Positions 23,128 to 34,989 of a stretch of 64,000 nucleotides of DNA are shown here, piece by piece. The stretch is from Spinellus fusiger. Its lineage: Eukaryota; Mucoromycota; Mucoromycetes; Mucorales; Phycomycetaceae. Numbering within the stretch: position 1 is the stretch's first letter; the number at the start of each line of letters is the position of its first letter. The stretch lies in the NCBI GenBank assembly GCA_025094145.1, contig JALLLS010000004.1, positions 744,001 through 808,000 on the forward strand. Direction: 5' to 3'. The translations under genes and the position numbers were made by a program. The notes beneath the pieces were generated by a model, which saw only the letters and a program-made list of their open reading frames with translations, did not search any database and was not told the origin of the DNA.

Positions 23128-26100
23128 TTATACGTTGAATACAACTGATAAAATTTGTTTCTCTTCATCATTGAGTTGTTGCTGACAAGTCTCAACAAAG
23201 TGGTTCACATTGTGCTGGCTACAACTACGGAAAAACTCAGTCAAATAATCCTAATGTAGCAACAATAATGGTGAGTATAGTTTATAACAATTCAACTTGC
23301 CTTCATATCTGTTTTATAAATAGGATCATCCTTAAGACCTGGGTCATTCTCCTCATCATCCTCATCCTCATGAATATTAGCAAGCATATCTGTTTATAGG
23401 ATAAATTATTAGTACAAATAGTATTATATATAAGCACCACGCTTATTTATTACCTGACAAGTAGTCAAATTCTTGGCGAGAAGAAAAACTTGGATCATCA
23501 TCCAAGTCCTCCCAATCGTTGTCCTATCCATTATAAGTCGTTATCTTATGATATTTGCTTACTTCATCTCCAACAGACTCGTTGTCTTCTTGGGGAGCCT
23601 GGTCATTAGGCAAAACATTGCCAAGATCAGACAGAAGCAATTTAATAATCTTGGTAAGAAGAGGGATCATTGTGTACTGATCAGGATCTAATAGACGCAA
23701 GCAGTTTAAAAACAGAAGTTATCACAATTCTGCTTACTTCTTTTTGCTCTTGAACGAGTGACAATACCACCTTATTATAGTATAAGTAACATACCAACAG
23801 TTTATTGTTTGTGAAGAAAGAATCCTTACCATCTGGGTTAACAACAATATCTCCCTTTACAGTCATTGACTGAAGTACAGGATCATTCACCAGCAGTAAC
23901 TTCGATAAGGCAATACCACTTTTTATTATTAGTACTCCTGTTTATGTAAAAGGTACTTGACTCACCTGACTTTAAGCGAGTAGTAGCCCGAGAAACTATC
24001 ATGATTATCACACCATGTAGGCATGAGAATGTTCAAGCCAGATTTACCGTGGATGGTAGTACCTTTCAAGAACTGAAGAACAGTATCTTGCTGACTGATC
24101 ATCAAATGAGCAAATACAAGCACAAGGGACTATAGAAATGTCAATGCCCCTGTTATTGAGTGTGTACAAGTGGCTTACTTGAATAAAAGGTTGGTAGGTG
24201 GTAGTTTCCAAGCGTACCAACACAGCATTCAACAGGTCTGGTAGCACGGAAGCAATGTTGCTACCAGCCTAGGTATACATTTAATGGTATAGTAAAGAAT
24301 AAAATAAATAAATAAAAAGAGAGAGATAAGTAAATGCATGTTCTTCTTGAGACTTTTATTTTTGTTTACCTTTTGGAACAAGGTCACTATCAGGTCACCC
24401 ACAAACAAGGCTTCAGATTCAGTGTTGGAAGGATCAAGTAATTTGGCTACAAAGTGGATGATATAATCAAGTCCAGATTTGCCAGCAGGATCATGCCTAT
24501 TATACCATGAATGAGTCTATACATCCCTAGACACGCTTCTTACCATTGGATAATGTGTTCACAATCCTTGGTGACAAATCGCTTCAAACATTCTTGGATG
24601 CTCTGTTATTTAATACAGGTATAAAACAAAAAAGGTGTTAATAATACAATAAAGAATAGCAGTAGTCCTTACTTGAAGAAGATCATTGTCAGGCACACCC
24701 CATGCCAGTTGCATCAAACAAGGGAACATCTGTTCAGTGAATTCATTGGGCAAGGGAGAGGGACCAAAAGTAATCATGGCTGTCAATAAATCCACAGCTG
24801 ACTATAAGAAAGAAAGAAAAAGATGAGGCTGTGTATTAAAGAGTTCAACTTACGGAGTAGACAGAGGGATCTGCATTGGGAGTGGTAAACACTTGAGTAA
24901 GGAAAGGCAGTGCAGTTACATAAAGGGCAGGTGCATAGTGTGGGTTCTTGGCAAATTCCTCAAACACATCCAAAATATAGCTTGTGATGATAGAATCTGA
25001 AGGGAATCGCTTCCAGATATCGAGTACAGCTGGAGTAAGAACATGTTCGTATTTGGCAGTCACCTCTCCATTGATCTACAGTCATAAAATAAGGAAAGAG
25101 TTCTTTATGTATGTATATGATACACTTACTCTCACTGCTGAACCAAGTGTATCCATAAGAAGCATCAAAGACTCTTCAGTAGCAGATGGTAAGAGTTGGC
25201 ATGTACCCTCCATAATGTTTACTTGGTAAGAAGTGACATACTGGGCATCCAAATACTTGCAGTAACTAAACACACCCCACAAATGCCATGTGAATATAGT
25301 GAACTCTCAGTACATTGCCATTACTTACTTGTGCAAAGCACGCAAAGCGGATATTTTTACAGGAATGCCACTGGTAGGGGACTGGAGAGCATGGACAGCA
25401 ACATGGACATACTGAGAGGCCATCTCAGCAGGTAGGATTTTAGCAAACTCAGAGGCAAATACGAAAGCACGTCCCTGCAAGAAAGGATACTCTGTTCATA
25501 TGGGTAAGTTCTATGAATGATTTAATCCTGTAAAAGAGATAACCTACCGCCTGCCTTCATGTCCTCAAGTACGACATTATCAAAGAGACTCTTGAGATCA
25601 AACTGTACTTTGTGGGAGTCATCCTCCACAGCCTGAGCGAGTTCTTCGGACATTCTACCAATAGCCAACAAACATGCTTCCTGGATTTTCCACCTAATCA
25701 TTCCCATGTTAATAAGAATGCCACCCTTTCTTTCTCTCTTTTTCAATTTAACAATAGAGTATAATATTTACCAATCTGCATTTCCTGCTGTACGTGCCTC
25801 ATTGGATTCAGCAATATGACGCTGAACTGCAACACTCAATGCATTGAAGAAGGGTGCAGGATAGGCTTCTTGGAGAGTCTAATCCATGAATGGGTGGTCT
25901 TTATCTCTACTACTTACTAGCAAAACACCAATAGCAGCTACACGTGCATTAAATGTAAAGGTGCCATCTTCTTCATCAGCCACATACTGGTTTGCATCTG
26001 ACAGCCAGTTCTCTGCCTGCTCCTGAGTGATTTGCATGTACATGATGTAGACATAAAGCAATTGTTCAAAGAAAGAAGTGTGTGCTCCTTCTGATATGAA

Positions 26101-27412
26101 CAAGTGGCGGACTGTCTTTTTGGTACAAGCAGCAGTAACAAAGTCAAACAAGACATACAATAGACTTTGGAATCCAATGTCATTGCCATCCGAGTCTTGG
26201 AAAGATTCAGCACCATCATCCCCAGTCTCACTCACAAACTCAGTGACATAGCGTTCACGAAGGTTGTAGAGATCCATCCAAATAGGCTCAAACAGTGCAG
26301 GTAAGAAGGAGCTGATGTACTTTGGGAATTCACCACTGATGGTGCAGATACACTATAGTCCATGTCAGAGAAGCTGTAGAAATCCTACTAGAGCCGTTTA
26401 CCTTGACTACTTCCATTTTCAATCCATACTCTTCTGTTGCCTTCAAAGGGTCATTTTGGACATGGTGGTTCAATACAATGCCAAATGCCTGCATCCATTG
26501 AGGAATGACAGGAGCCACACATTGGTTTGCCAGGGTGGGGTTTTCTTCTCTGAGGGTGGATAGCATCTGCACACAGCTTCTGAAGATGTTGACAGCTCTT
26601 CCACGTGTACGGAAAGAGTAGACCTGAAAGTCCATTCGTTGGTTAGGTGTGTGTGTGTAGATACAACAGCAATAGCAATAATAAAAATAACAATAATAAA
26701 CATAATACCTACAGTATCTGAAGTGAGAATAGTATACAACTCAGGAATCAGCACAGGACCAATCTGAGGTAACTGTTGAATACTAATATCTTTCTTCACC
26801 ATCTCCAACAAAACACGCATTGCACCATGGACACTGTCAGCACTGTTGGATTTCAAATAGCTAAGCAAGATATCCAAAAGATGAGGCCAGTCTTCAGGGA
26901 AATCCTCGTGAGCAATCTTGGACACTACATAGGCACACACAACACGGATCTTGGATTCACTGTCGGCCAATCCTGTCACAATAATTTCACGCACTGCTTT
27001 CTTGGTCTATGCCTATTATAAGTATCGTCTGCGGGTGATAATCCTCGAGGCACTTACTTCTTGGGGAGGCTCCATACCCACCCATGCTTCGTCGTCCTTG
27101 GGAGACCAGCGGGTCGTCACATAGGTCTTGAGAGAGATAGCAGCCAACTGTCTCTGAGGTACACCAAATTCACGAGAGACTGTCAGACGAGCAAGACTAA
27201 TAGGGTATTCTACGCTGCATGAGTCCTCTTGTTCTCTTTCTTCTTCTTCATTTGTTTGTTTGTTTGTTTGTTTGTTTGTTTGTTTATTTTTAGTAGGCTT
27301 CAGTGGTACCTGGTGTATTGGAGAGTTCTTTCAGTTGAGCTTCAGCAGCAGATCGAGTGTTTCGATCAGGATCTGCTACTTGAAGTAATGTTTCGTATAC
27401 TGCTTGGTCCAT
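23128..27412 (-). CDS. KAP114: Importin-9 / Kap114-type karyopherin beta
   Basis: This is a HEAT-repeat nuclear import receptor; in yeast and animals the family carries histones and TBP. The start is ATG at 27412 (MDQAVYETLLQVADPDRNTR). The importin-beta N-terminal domain follows: RQLAAISLKTYVTTRW, then SKIRVVCAYVVSKIAHEDFPEDWP and VHGAMRVLLEMVKKD, which match the importin-9 arrangement. The middle comprises HEAT exons at about 26635-26350, 26277-25920, 25746-25522 and 25280-24100. Near the end lies an acidic loop HEDEDDEENDP with LKDDPIYKTDM (about 23330-23390). The last exon reads DYLTEFFRSC to a stop at 23128. I count at least 15 exons with short GT-AG introns and did not fix every border. 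The acidic loop followed by DDPIY is diagnostic of this branch rather than Kap95 or Kap121. Confidence 0.87.
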
Positions 27413-27486
27413 GCCTGTAGCTTACTTTAAAAGGAAAGAGAAAAAATAATTGTCTTTCTGCACTGATAAAAAAAATATACAATAAA

Positions 27487-27896
27487 ATGATTGGCTTATC
27501 CACAGTGTTAGTGTTGGTGGTGTTTTTAACGCGTCTTGTGGCAATGCTACCTGTGACAACACCAAGAGGTTTATTTTCTTTTATATATATATGTGTGTGT
27601 ATGTGTTCTTGGGAAGAATGGGTAGTTATATTAGTCTATTATTGACAGTTCAAGTTGAGCATAAAGAGTCAGTGTTCATTAGGATAACAGCAGTAATAAC
27701 AGCAACAAGACGTGCTAGGATGTCATTAAATAAGTATGTCCTTTATTAATATATATAATTGTGAATAGACACATGAATATATGTGTCTGCCTATAGGTTG
27801 ATGGATGAGTATTTACAGTGCTATAATATGCCAGAATCCTTTAGTGTATTCTGTAGAATTGTATTCCTTATAGCCGTAAATACTAATCGAATCTAG
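27487..27896 (+). CDS. Candidate three-exon small membrane or secreted protein, overlapping G-alpha 3' end
   Basis: Three exons join in phase: 27487-27568, 27649-27733 and 27797-27896, with introns GTTTAT...TTGACAG and GTATGT...CCTATAG, giving 88 residues. It begins MIGLSTVLVLVVFLTRLVAM, a plausible signal peptide or membrane anchor. A basic middle (ATRRARMSLNK) and [14 protein letters not shown] follow. The ATG lies 74 bases from the divergent importin ATG. The third exon runs antisense over the last G-alpha exon, so that part may be accidental. I recognise no family. It is too short and spliced to appear as a single long frame. Confidence rests on two phase-conserving introns only. Confidence 0.35.
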
Positions 27897-29332
27897 TCAT
27901 CTAGTCAGTTGAGCTCTTTACTTTCTCTGCCTCACTTACATTGGATGTATCTGTAGCCAGCGTCAAACTCAATCTATTAAGTATTAACATTCAGCAGCAC
28001 AGTACTTACTGTGGGTATAATGAAAGACCGGCTCTGTTGGCTCGATCAAACTTGCGTAGAATGAATTTTGCTGCTTTACTTGGATCAGATCCACCTGTAA
28101 AGAAGATGAATGAAACAGACACAGTATTGCTTATTACCTTTATAGTCTGTAAAGTATTGTCTTAGTGGTGAATATTGTAGTTTGCTCTCAAAGACATCAA
28201 TCTTATTCAAGAACAGTACAATAGCAGTACGCAGGAACCAGCGACTGTTGACAATAGAATCAAACAGTTGTAGGCTCTCTACCATTCGGTTCTTAATGTA
28301 GAAGTGTTAATGAAGTGTGTGTATAAATGTATATGTATAAATGTATATATGTATATTTGTATATGTATATGTATGTATGTATGCATGTGTGTGTTTTCAT
28401 AGAAGAGAAGTTCTTACTTGGGTACATTCTTCCAATAGCACCTGATCATATTCACTCAAGGCCACACAGAATATAATCGCAGTAACACCCTCAAAACAGT
28501 GGATCCACTTCTTACGCTCTGACCGCTGTCCACCCACATCAAACATATGTATGTTCATTTTGGCCATTCTGAAGCGTGTTTCTAGTATTCCAGATGTCTT
28601 GAGTCGAGCACAAAGGACGTCCTGAGTTGTGGGTTGGTATTCTCTTGCTCCAATACGATCCATCTCATTAAAGAAGCTAGACATACATGAATACCCTTAT
28701 CACTTCTGCAGCATAAAATGAGAGATACTTTACTAGGAGGCTGTGTCCATCATATAGAACTGACTGCCCTTCTCATTGATCATTCTTAGGACAGCTGGAT
28801 CTTCCCAAAGACTCTGAATACTGTGGACAATCTCACTCTCCAAAGGCTGACTGGCATCCACTCCATAGCCAAGGATTTGTTTTGCGTGATGCTATAAGAC
28901 ACATACACACACATACACAAGCACTTATCAACTCATGCATGACATACAAATACACCTACTTTATTGTCACTCCACTGATATTGGTATTCAAACATCTCCA
29001 TAGCCTGTACAATAGCCAGCATAGATCGGATGATGTTCTTATAGACAATCGATCTCCAAGTAGTCAGTTCTTCGCTGCTAAATCCATTCTGGTGGATAAT
29101 CTTCATTTGCTTTACAATAGTCGACTTTCCAGATTCTCCACTGCCTTTGTCCACATACGAAGAGAGAGAAAAGACTTAATCCTCGCCTATACTTTATGCA
29201 TGCCTCTTCTTTACCTAGTAGAAGTATTTTGCATTCATTTCTTAATCGTTTTCTGTCCTTCATAAGGGCATTATCAATGCGTCGACTTATATCTCGACGT
29301 TCTTGCGTTTCAGAAGACAAACATAATCCCAT
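27821..29332 (-). CDS. Heterotrimeric G protein alpha subunit
   Basis: Eight exons code for a complete G-alpha. The start MGLCLSSET at 29332 offers Gly2 for myristoylation and Cys4 for palmitoylation, so the protein should sit on the plasma membrane. The P-loop GSGESGKST is split by an intron (29214-29145). Switch I reads [14 protein letters not shown] with the catalytic Arg, and has Ser where Thr is usual (TTG becomes TSG). Switch II is [12 protein letters not shown], NKxD is LNKIDVFE, and the last guanine motif is LATDTSN, lacking the usual Cys before ATDT. It ends LKDSGIL at 27821 with no pertussis-toxin cysteine. It would couple receptors to adenylate cyclase or MAP kinase pathways; the subgroup is not assigned. 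The upstream 262 bases separate it from the pyrophosphatase stop. Confidence 0.93.
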
Positions 29333-29594
29333 CTTTCTCTTTTCTTTTCTTCTCTTTTTTATTAATAAAAATAAAAAAAAAGGCAAGAGGGATCCATTGA
29401 GTGTTTTTATGGAATTCTTCTATTCACACTGAAACCCAGCACGGCTTTTGACAGGTAAGTTTGGCTAGGATCAGACCGCTTAGTTCTTTCTGGGGTTTAA
29501 ATAGTGTCATAGATGTTTATTTTATTTTTGTTCTTAGTTGGAAAAAAAGAAAAAAAAGGAAAGAAAAAGGGGAAGGGGGGTTAGTTTTGCCAGT

Positions 29595-30981
29595 TTAGAG
29601 GTTGTGGGCACTGATAAAGAACCATTTGTCAATGGAAGCATCAATGGCAGCAGGAGAAAGGGCGTTTTCCAAAGGTACGGAAGTCACGACCTCATCATCA
29701 GCAGTAACAGTGTAGGGAGAATCCTCCACAGACACATTGACACTATCAGAAGAGAATCGATACAAGACAACATCAGCAGAAGAAAGAGGAGAAGAAAGAG
29801 GAGAAGGAGTGGATCTATAGAATGGACTTACGTGCTAATATCCTTCTTATCAACATTACCACTGATTAGGGTCTTCCAGGCCTCGTGTGTTTCATGGACA
29901 ATGTCAGTGGCGTATTTCTATCCCAATATATGTTAGTGATGCTGTGGAAGTCTGTCTGTCCTATTTCTTCCTTTTCTACTGCTACTACTGCTACTGCTAC
30001 TAATAATAATAATACTACCACTACCACCACTACCACCACTACATACCTTGTTCTTGGCTTCACCACTAAAGGCAAACACGTTCTCGGGCTTACCATCGGG
30101 AATTTTGTAAATGCGGAACCATTCATTTGTGGCACGGACAAGACCAGGCAAGTGCTTCTCAACATCCTCAATATCTATAGTATAGATTGCAGTGTAGAAT
30201 GTATCATAGAGATCCCTCTTTATCAGTCACTGTGCTCTTTTATGTATACATGTTATTATCATCACACTCACCGTTGAGCTTAGGAGCCAATGGATCATTA
30301 ACATCAATGGCAATCACCTTCCAGTCAGTCTCTCCCTCATCCAAAAGAGCCATGACACCAAGCACCTTGACTTGCTTGATCTGACCAACATGGGCCACCT
30401 GCTCACCAATCTCAATCACGTCAATAGGGTCATTATCACCGCGTGCCTTTGTCTCGGGATGTTGGTGGTTAGGATCCTCCCATGTCTATAGCAATATCAG
30501 TGATTAGATCCCATTCATCACGTAATGTCACTCTGTGTTATGCTCATGTACCTGGGGGAAGGCACCGTAGTTCCAGATGTATCCCTTGTGGGGGAAACAG
30601 TTGCGGACAAATCTCAATTTGCCCTTCTTGGTATCTTGGACAATAGGGTTGAAGGCCTCTTCTTTGCAGATCTACTATGTACTCAATACAACTGTTTTCT
30701 CCTTGGACCTATTTCTTTCTTTCTTTCTCTCTTTCTATTCCTTATGCGTACCTCCAATTTGGCGTTGGACCAGCGAGGAATTTCCACCACCATATTCAGA
30801 ATGGTCTTTTCAGCATTGGCAAACAAAGGGATATCGTGGAAAGGAGACACAGGCACACCATTCTTCTCTATCGTCGGCCACTGTTACTTCCTTTCTTTCT
30901 ATAGACTGATTTCTTACCAAAGAAAATGCGGAAATCGAGGGTGTTAAGAGCACCCACTTGACGAGTCTTATAATCTGCCAT
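29595..30981 (-). CDS. IPP1: Inorganic pyrophosphatase (soluble, family I)
   Basis: It hydrolyses pyrophosphate to two phosphates, pulling biosynthetic reactions forward in the cytosol. The start [19 protein letters not shown] is at 30981. Exon 1 is 30981-30918, exon 2 30867-30752. Later exons carry [37 protein letters not shown], the metal-binding signature [26 protein letters not shown] and [21 protein letters not shown] short exon with [15 protein letters not shown] follows. The last exon reads from about 29747 to a stop at 29595. At least seven exons. The C-terminal tail ([17 protein letters not shown] and onward) is variable in the family. One intron (about 30049-29919) contains a CTA/CCA trinucleotide microsatellite. 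Confidence 0.94.
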
Positions 30982-32834
30982 ACTGATACTCTCTAATGTC
31001 TGTCAATAGATAGAAATAGATAGATAATATCCAACAAAGGAAGAGAGAAGAGAAATGCCAACAACACACTATGACATCTATTTGAAGGGACTGCAGACTG
31101 ATGACGTGTCTTATGCATCCATCTCCGCTCTTTGTTCAACAGTTACAGAGCCCAACAAGAGGACGATTCCTATTGGAGCATTGCTGTAGTTCACGTGATG
31201 ATGCACTCGATTAGCCTACTGCTATCCACAGTGGCTGTGATAAGACAAAAGAAGACAAAGGGAGTAGGAGAATGAAAAAAGAAAAAAGAGGTGTTGGCTA
31301 TTATAATGAAACACGCGGTTCAATGGGCTATCTCTTTTCTCTGACGGGGGAGGCTGCCATGACTACAAACACAGACAGACACTCAAGGTGATGGCGTAAG
31401 ATGAGTAGATTCAATGGGAGCCAATGAAATCCTTTGGGGTGTCCATAGAGTCCACCTCACAGACACACCAATTTCCCGCCTTATTATTTCCCCTTTTTTC
31501 GCTCTTTGAAATCTCTTCTTTTCTCTTTTTAAATAAATAAATAAAAAGATGCTTTTATATTATATGTAGAATAGGCAACAATGCAACACCTATCATTCGC
31601 ATGGATGGCCATAGAGAAGTAGAGAAGAGCTTCCCCTCGCCAAGGTCCTGCGTGTCTCCTTTGATTACAAAGTGCCCCAACACACTACCTATATTTTATT
31701 TTATTTTATTTTGAAATTGATATGAATGTAGAAGAACAACCTATAGTCTGACGTCATTGAAAAGGAGATCAGTCCTCAAACGTTCTTCATATTTATCTTG
31801 CAAGCGCTACAGATTCAGCTGTGTACGTAGAAGGCTATGAAAAAGCCAGCACGCACTTATTGCGAATGAACTTGCGTAAGAACCACCCCACCCAACACTC
31901 TTTCTCTCTGTCTTTTTAATACACACACACCACCATCACCACCACCAGCCACAGATGAAAACAGTCATGGATTAATGTTTTTTAAAAGTCATTTATTTGT
32001 CCTAGCCATAGTCAACACTAGGAAAAAGAAAAGAAACATGGATAGTTTTGTTTGTTGAGCAATTTCTCACTCCCTTTATCCTTCTTCCTCAAAGTCCGAA
32101 ACAGTCACACTCATGACGTAGTGGATCGGAGGAAGAAGACCTCTCTTGTGTGGTGAGGTTGTGTCTCTTGAGAACGGAGTTTGAAGTGTAGGCAGTTCTT
32201 ATTTGAGAGTTGACCTCTTGGCCAACCCCCTTCTTTCCTTGTGACTGTATGGATAAGTCCAAGTCTAAATATTGCCCTTGGAGTATCTTTTATATCTATC
32301 TATCTGTATCTATATTTATACAGAGATATATTTATACATAGCCTTAATAAACAGACACTATAGACTGCAGTCCATAGGAAAGACAGTAGGAAGAAGAAAA
32401 GAACAACTTGGAGAGTGGGTAGAGTAGGGACATCCAATAATAACAGAGCAAAGTGTCCACCTTTTTCTTTTTTTTCTTTTTTTGTCTTTTTACATTTCTG
32501 TCTGCCAATAGAAACCACTGGCAATGCACTCCACACTCTCCTCTCCACAGTCTATCTACAGTCTATCCACAGCTTCCATGTCTTCCCGGCCAACATGTGA
32601 ATATGAACAGGACAAACATGTGATCTGCCCAAGTCTACTCATTTTTACCCTATTCTCCCTTCTCCACTTTTTATATTGGATGACTCCACACGGGCGGTCT
32701 TTTAATCATTTAAAAAAAGAAAGAATCCCACACTTGTCATGCATAAAGAAGATGCTTATATAAGGCCATGGGTCTGCTTCTCCTCCTATTTCTCCTCTGT
32801 TTCTCTCTCTGTTTCTCCCATCGTCATCATCATC
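30982..32834. other. Divergent intergenic region with possible unassembled plus-strand exons
   Basis: This is 1.85 kb between divergent pyrophosphatase and malate synthase genes. A plus-strand frame of 44 codons starts at 31055 (MPTTHYDIYLKGLQTDDV) and ends at 31189. Another open stretch at about 31769-31880 reads NVLHIYLASATDSAVYVEGY and onward, followed by a GTAAGA donor. They suggest a small spliced gene here, but I could not join them in phase or identify a family. The 3' part (32040-32830) looks like promoter and leader of malate synthase, with a CT-rich tract just before its ATG. Confidence 0.35.
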
Positions 32835-34612
32835 ATGTCCTCTCTTCTCAAATCACGTCTTCCTGGTGTCTCTGTGCTTGCTGCTGTGACTGCTGAGCAG
32901 GCTAGTATTCTCTCCAACGAAGCCCTGTCCTTCATTGCCACTCTCCACCGCACCTTCAATCCTATCCGTAAAACCCTCCTCCAGAACCGTCTCTACCGCC
33001 AGGCTGCACTGGACAGAGGTGTTCTTCCTGACTTTTTACCAGAGACAGCCTCCATCCGCAATGATCCTACCTGGCGGGCTGCCCCACCTGCACCTGGTCT
33101 CCAGGACCGCCGTGTTGAAATCACAGGTCCAGTGGATCGTAAGATGGTCATCAATGCCTTGAACTCAGGGGCAAGTACTTTTATGGCTGATTTTGAAGGT
33201 AATACCATCAGGACTCCAAAAAAGAAAAAAGAAAAAAAGACGACAGGGGGAGTGTCTGTGCTTCTTGAGACTGATCTTTTTTCTCTATTACTACTGCTAC
33301 TGCTCTTGCTCTTGCTATCACTGCCAATCTCAACTCATCAGACTCCAGTGCACCTACATGGGAGGTGTTGGTCAGTGGCCAGGTCAACCTGCGAGATGCT
33401 GTCCGTGAATCCATCCAATTCGCCAACCCCAATGGCAAAAAGTACGATTTGCGCAAGGATGGCAAATTATCCACACTGATTGTCCGACCCAGAGGTTGGC
33501 ATATGGTAGAAAAACACGTCTTGGTCGATGGTGAGCCCATGTCGGCCTCCCTCTTTGACTTTGGCCTGTTCTTCTTTCACAATGCCAAGGAACTGGTCAA
33601 GCGTGGCAAGGGGCCTTACTTTTACCTGCCCAAGATGGAGTCTCATTTAGAAGCAAGACTCTGGAATGATGTCTTTAACAGTGCCCAGGACGCCATCAAC
33701 ATTCCAAGAGGCACAATCCGTGGCACCGTGCTCATTGAGACCATCCTGGCTGCTTATGAGATGGACGAGATCATCTATGAATTACGTGAACACTCCTCTG
33801 GCCTCAACTGTGGCCGTTGGGACTACATCTTCAGCTTTATCAAAAAGTTCCGCCAACACCCTGAGCTGGTTCTTCCTGAGCGTTCCTCTGTGACCATGAC
33901 AGTCCCCTTTATGCATGCGTATGTGAGTCTGTTGATTCAGACATGCCACAAGAGAGGTGTCCATGCCATGGGTGGAATGGCTGCCCAGATTCCTATCAAG
34001 AATGATCCCAAGGCCAATGACATTGCCATGGCCAAGGTGCGTGCTGACAAGGTGCGTGAAGTGACAGCTGGCCATGACGGTACCTGGGTGGCCCATCCTG
34101 ATCTGGTGAAGATTGCCTTGGAGATCTTTGATGAATACATGCCTCAGCCCAACCAGCTCCATGTGCGTCGTGCTGATGTTGTGGTAAAGAACACAGACCT
34201 CATCGATATCCACTTCAAGGGAGGTGTCTCTGAAAAGGGAATCCGTGATAACATCCAGATTGGTCTTACGTATATGGAGTCATGGTTGCGTGGTGTGGGG
34301 TGTGTGCCAATCCACTCGTTAATGGAGGATGCGGCTACAGCTGAAATCTCTCGTTCCCAGCTGTGGCAGTGGGCTCGTCACCGTACAGTGACCGTTGAGG
34401 GCATTACAGTGACTCCAGAGTATATGTTGAAGACACTTGAAGAAGAAACTGACAAATTGCGGGTGCAACTCGGTGCTAAATACAGCTCTTCTAAATATGA
34501 AGAAGCCAAGAGGGCCTTTGCTACTAACATTACAGGAGGTCATTATGATGACTTTTTAACGACACTTCTTTATGATGATATTGTGATGTTGGGTGACAAG
34601 GCCCGTATGTAA
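32835..34612 (+). CDS. MLS1: Malate synthase (glyoxylate cycle)
   Basis: It condenses glyoxylate and acetyl-CoA to malate, allowing growth on acetate or fatty acids. Two exons, 32835-33198 and 33342-34612, join in phase 1 to give 544 residues, usual for the A-type enzyme. Family blocks include FMADFEG spanning the splice site, [32 protein letters not shown], the catalytic [29 protein letters not shown], and [21 protein letters not shown]. The C-terminus is ARM, which fits the relaxed peroxisomal targeting signal (small, basic, Leu or Met). So the enzyme is probably peroxisomal. The intron (33199-33341) is C/T-rich. Start [12 protein letters not shown] is chosen because it matches the usual N-terminal length; upstream codons in frame are low-complexity leader. 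Confidence 0.95.
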
Positions 34613-34989
34613 ACACACACACACACACATAACACACACACACACATACACATACATTCTTCTTTTCTATGTACACCTCACATATTCCCCCTTCTCTTTT
34701 TCCTTCAATAAAGAGGTATCTCATCAACAGAGAGGGTTGTATTGAGAACACCTTATCAATATGTTGGTTTTGATCTTAATATCAAAGGAATCCGGCCAGT
34801 CAATGTGTGGTTAAACTCTGTGCTTTATTCATTGAACTGTATGCTTCTTTTCTGCTTCCCTTTCTGCTTATTCTCTACTTATTTTCTACTTATTTTCTAC
34901 TGCTAATAGCGATGATATAAGGTATACGTTTCTAAATCATTAGATAGAAACATAGAAATTTCAATAGATGCATAAAATAGTGGTTTTTA
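34613..34989. other. 3' flank of malate synthase with CA microsatellite
   Basis: A CA dinucleotide tract (34614-34655) follows the stop codon directly and an aataaa lies at 34708, a possible polyadenylation signal. The remainder is AT-rich with no gene. Confidence 0.5.

Noticed and set aside
29538..29936. 132-codon plus-strand Lys/Arg-rich frame
   Set aside because: It is antisense to the pyrophosphatase C-terminal exons and begins in a purine-rich low-complexity tract.
33782..34213. 143-codon minus-strand open frame
   Set aside because: It is the antisense shadow of conserved malate synthase sequence.
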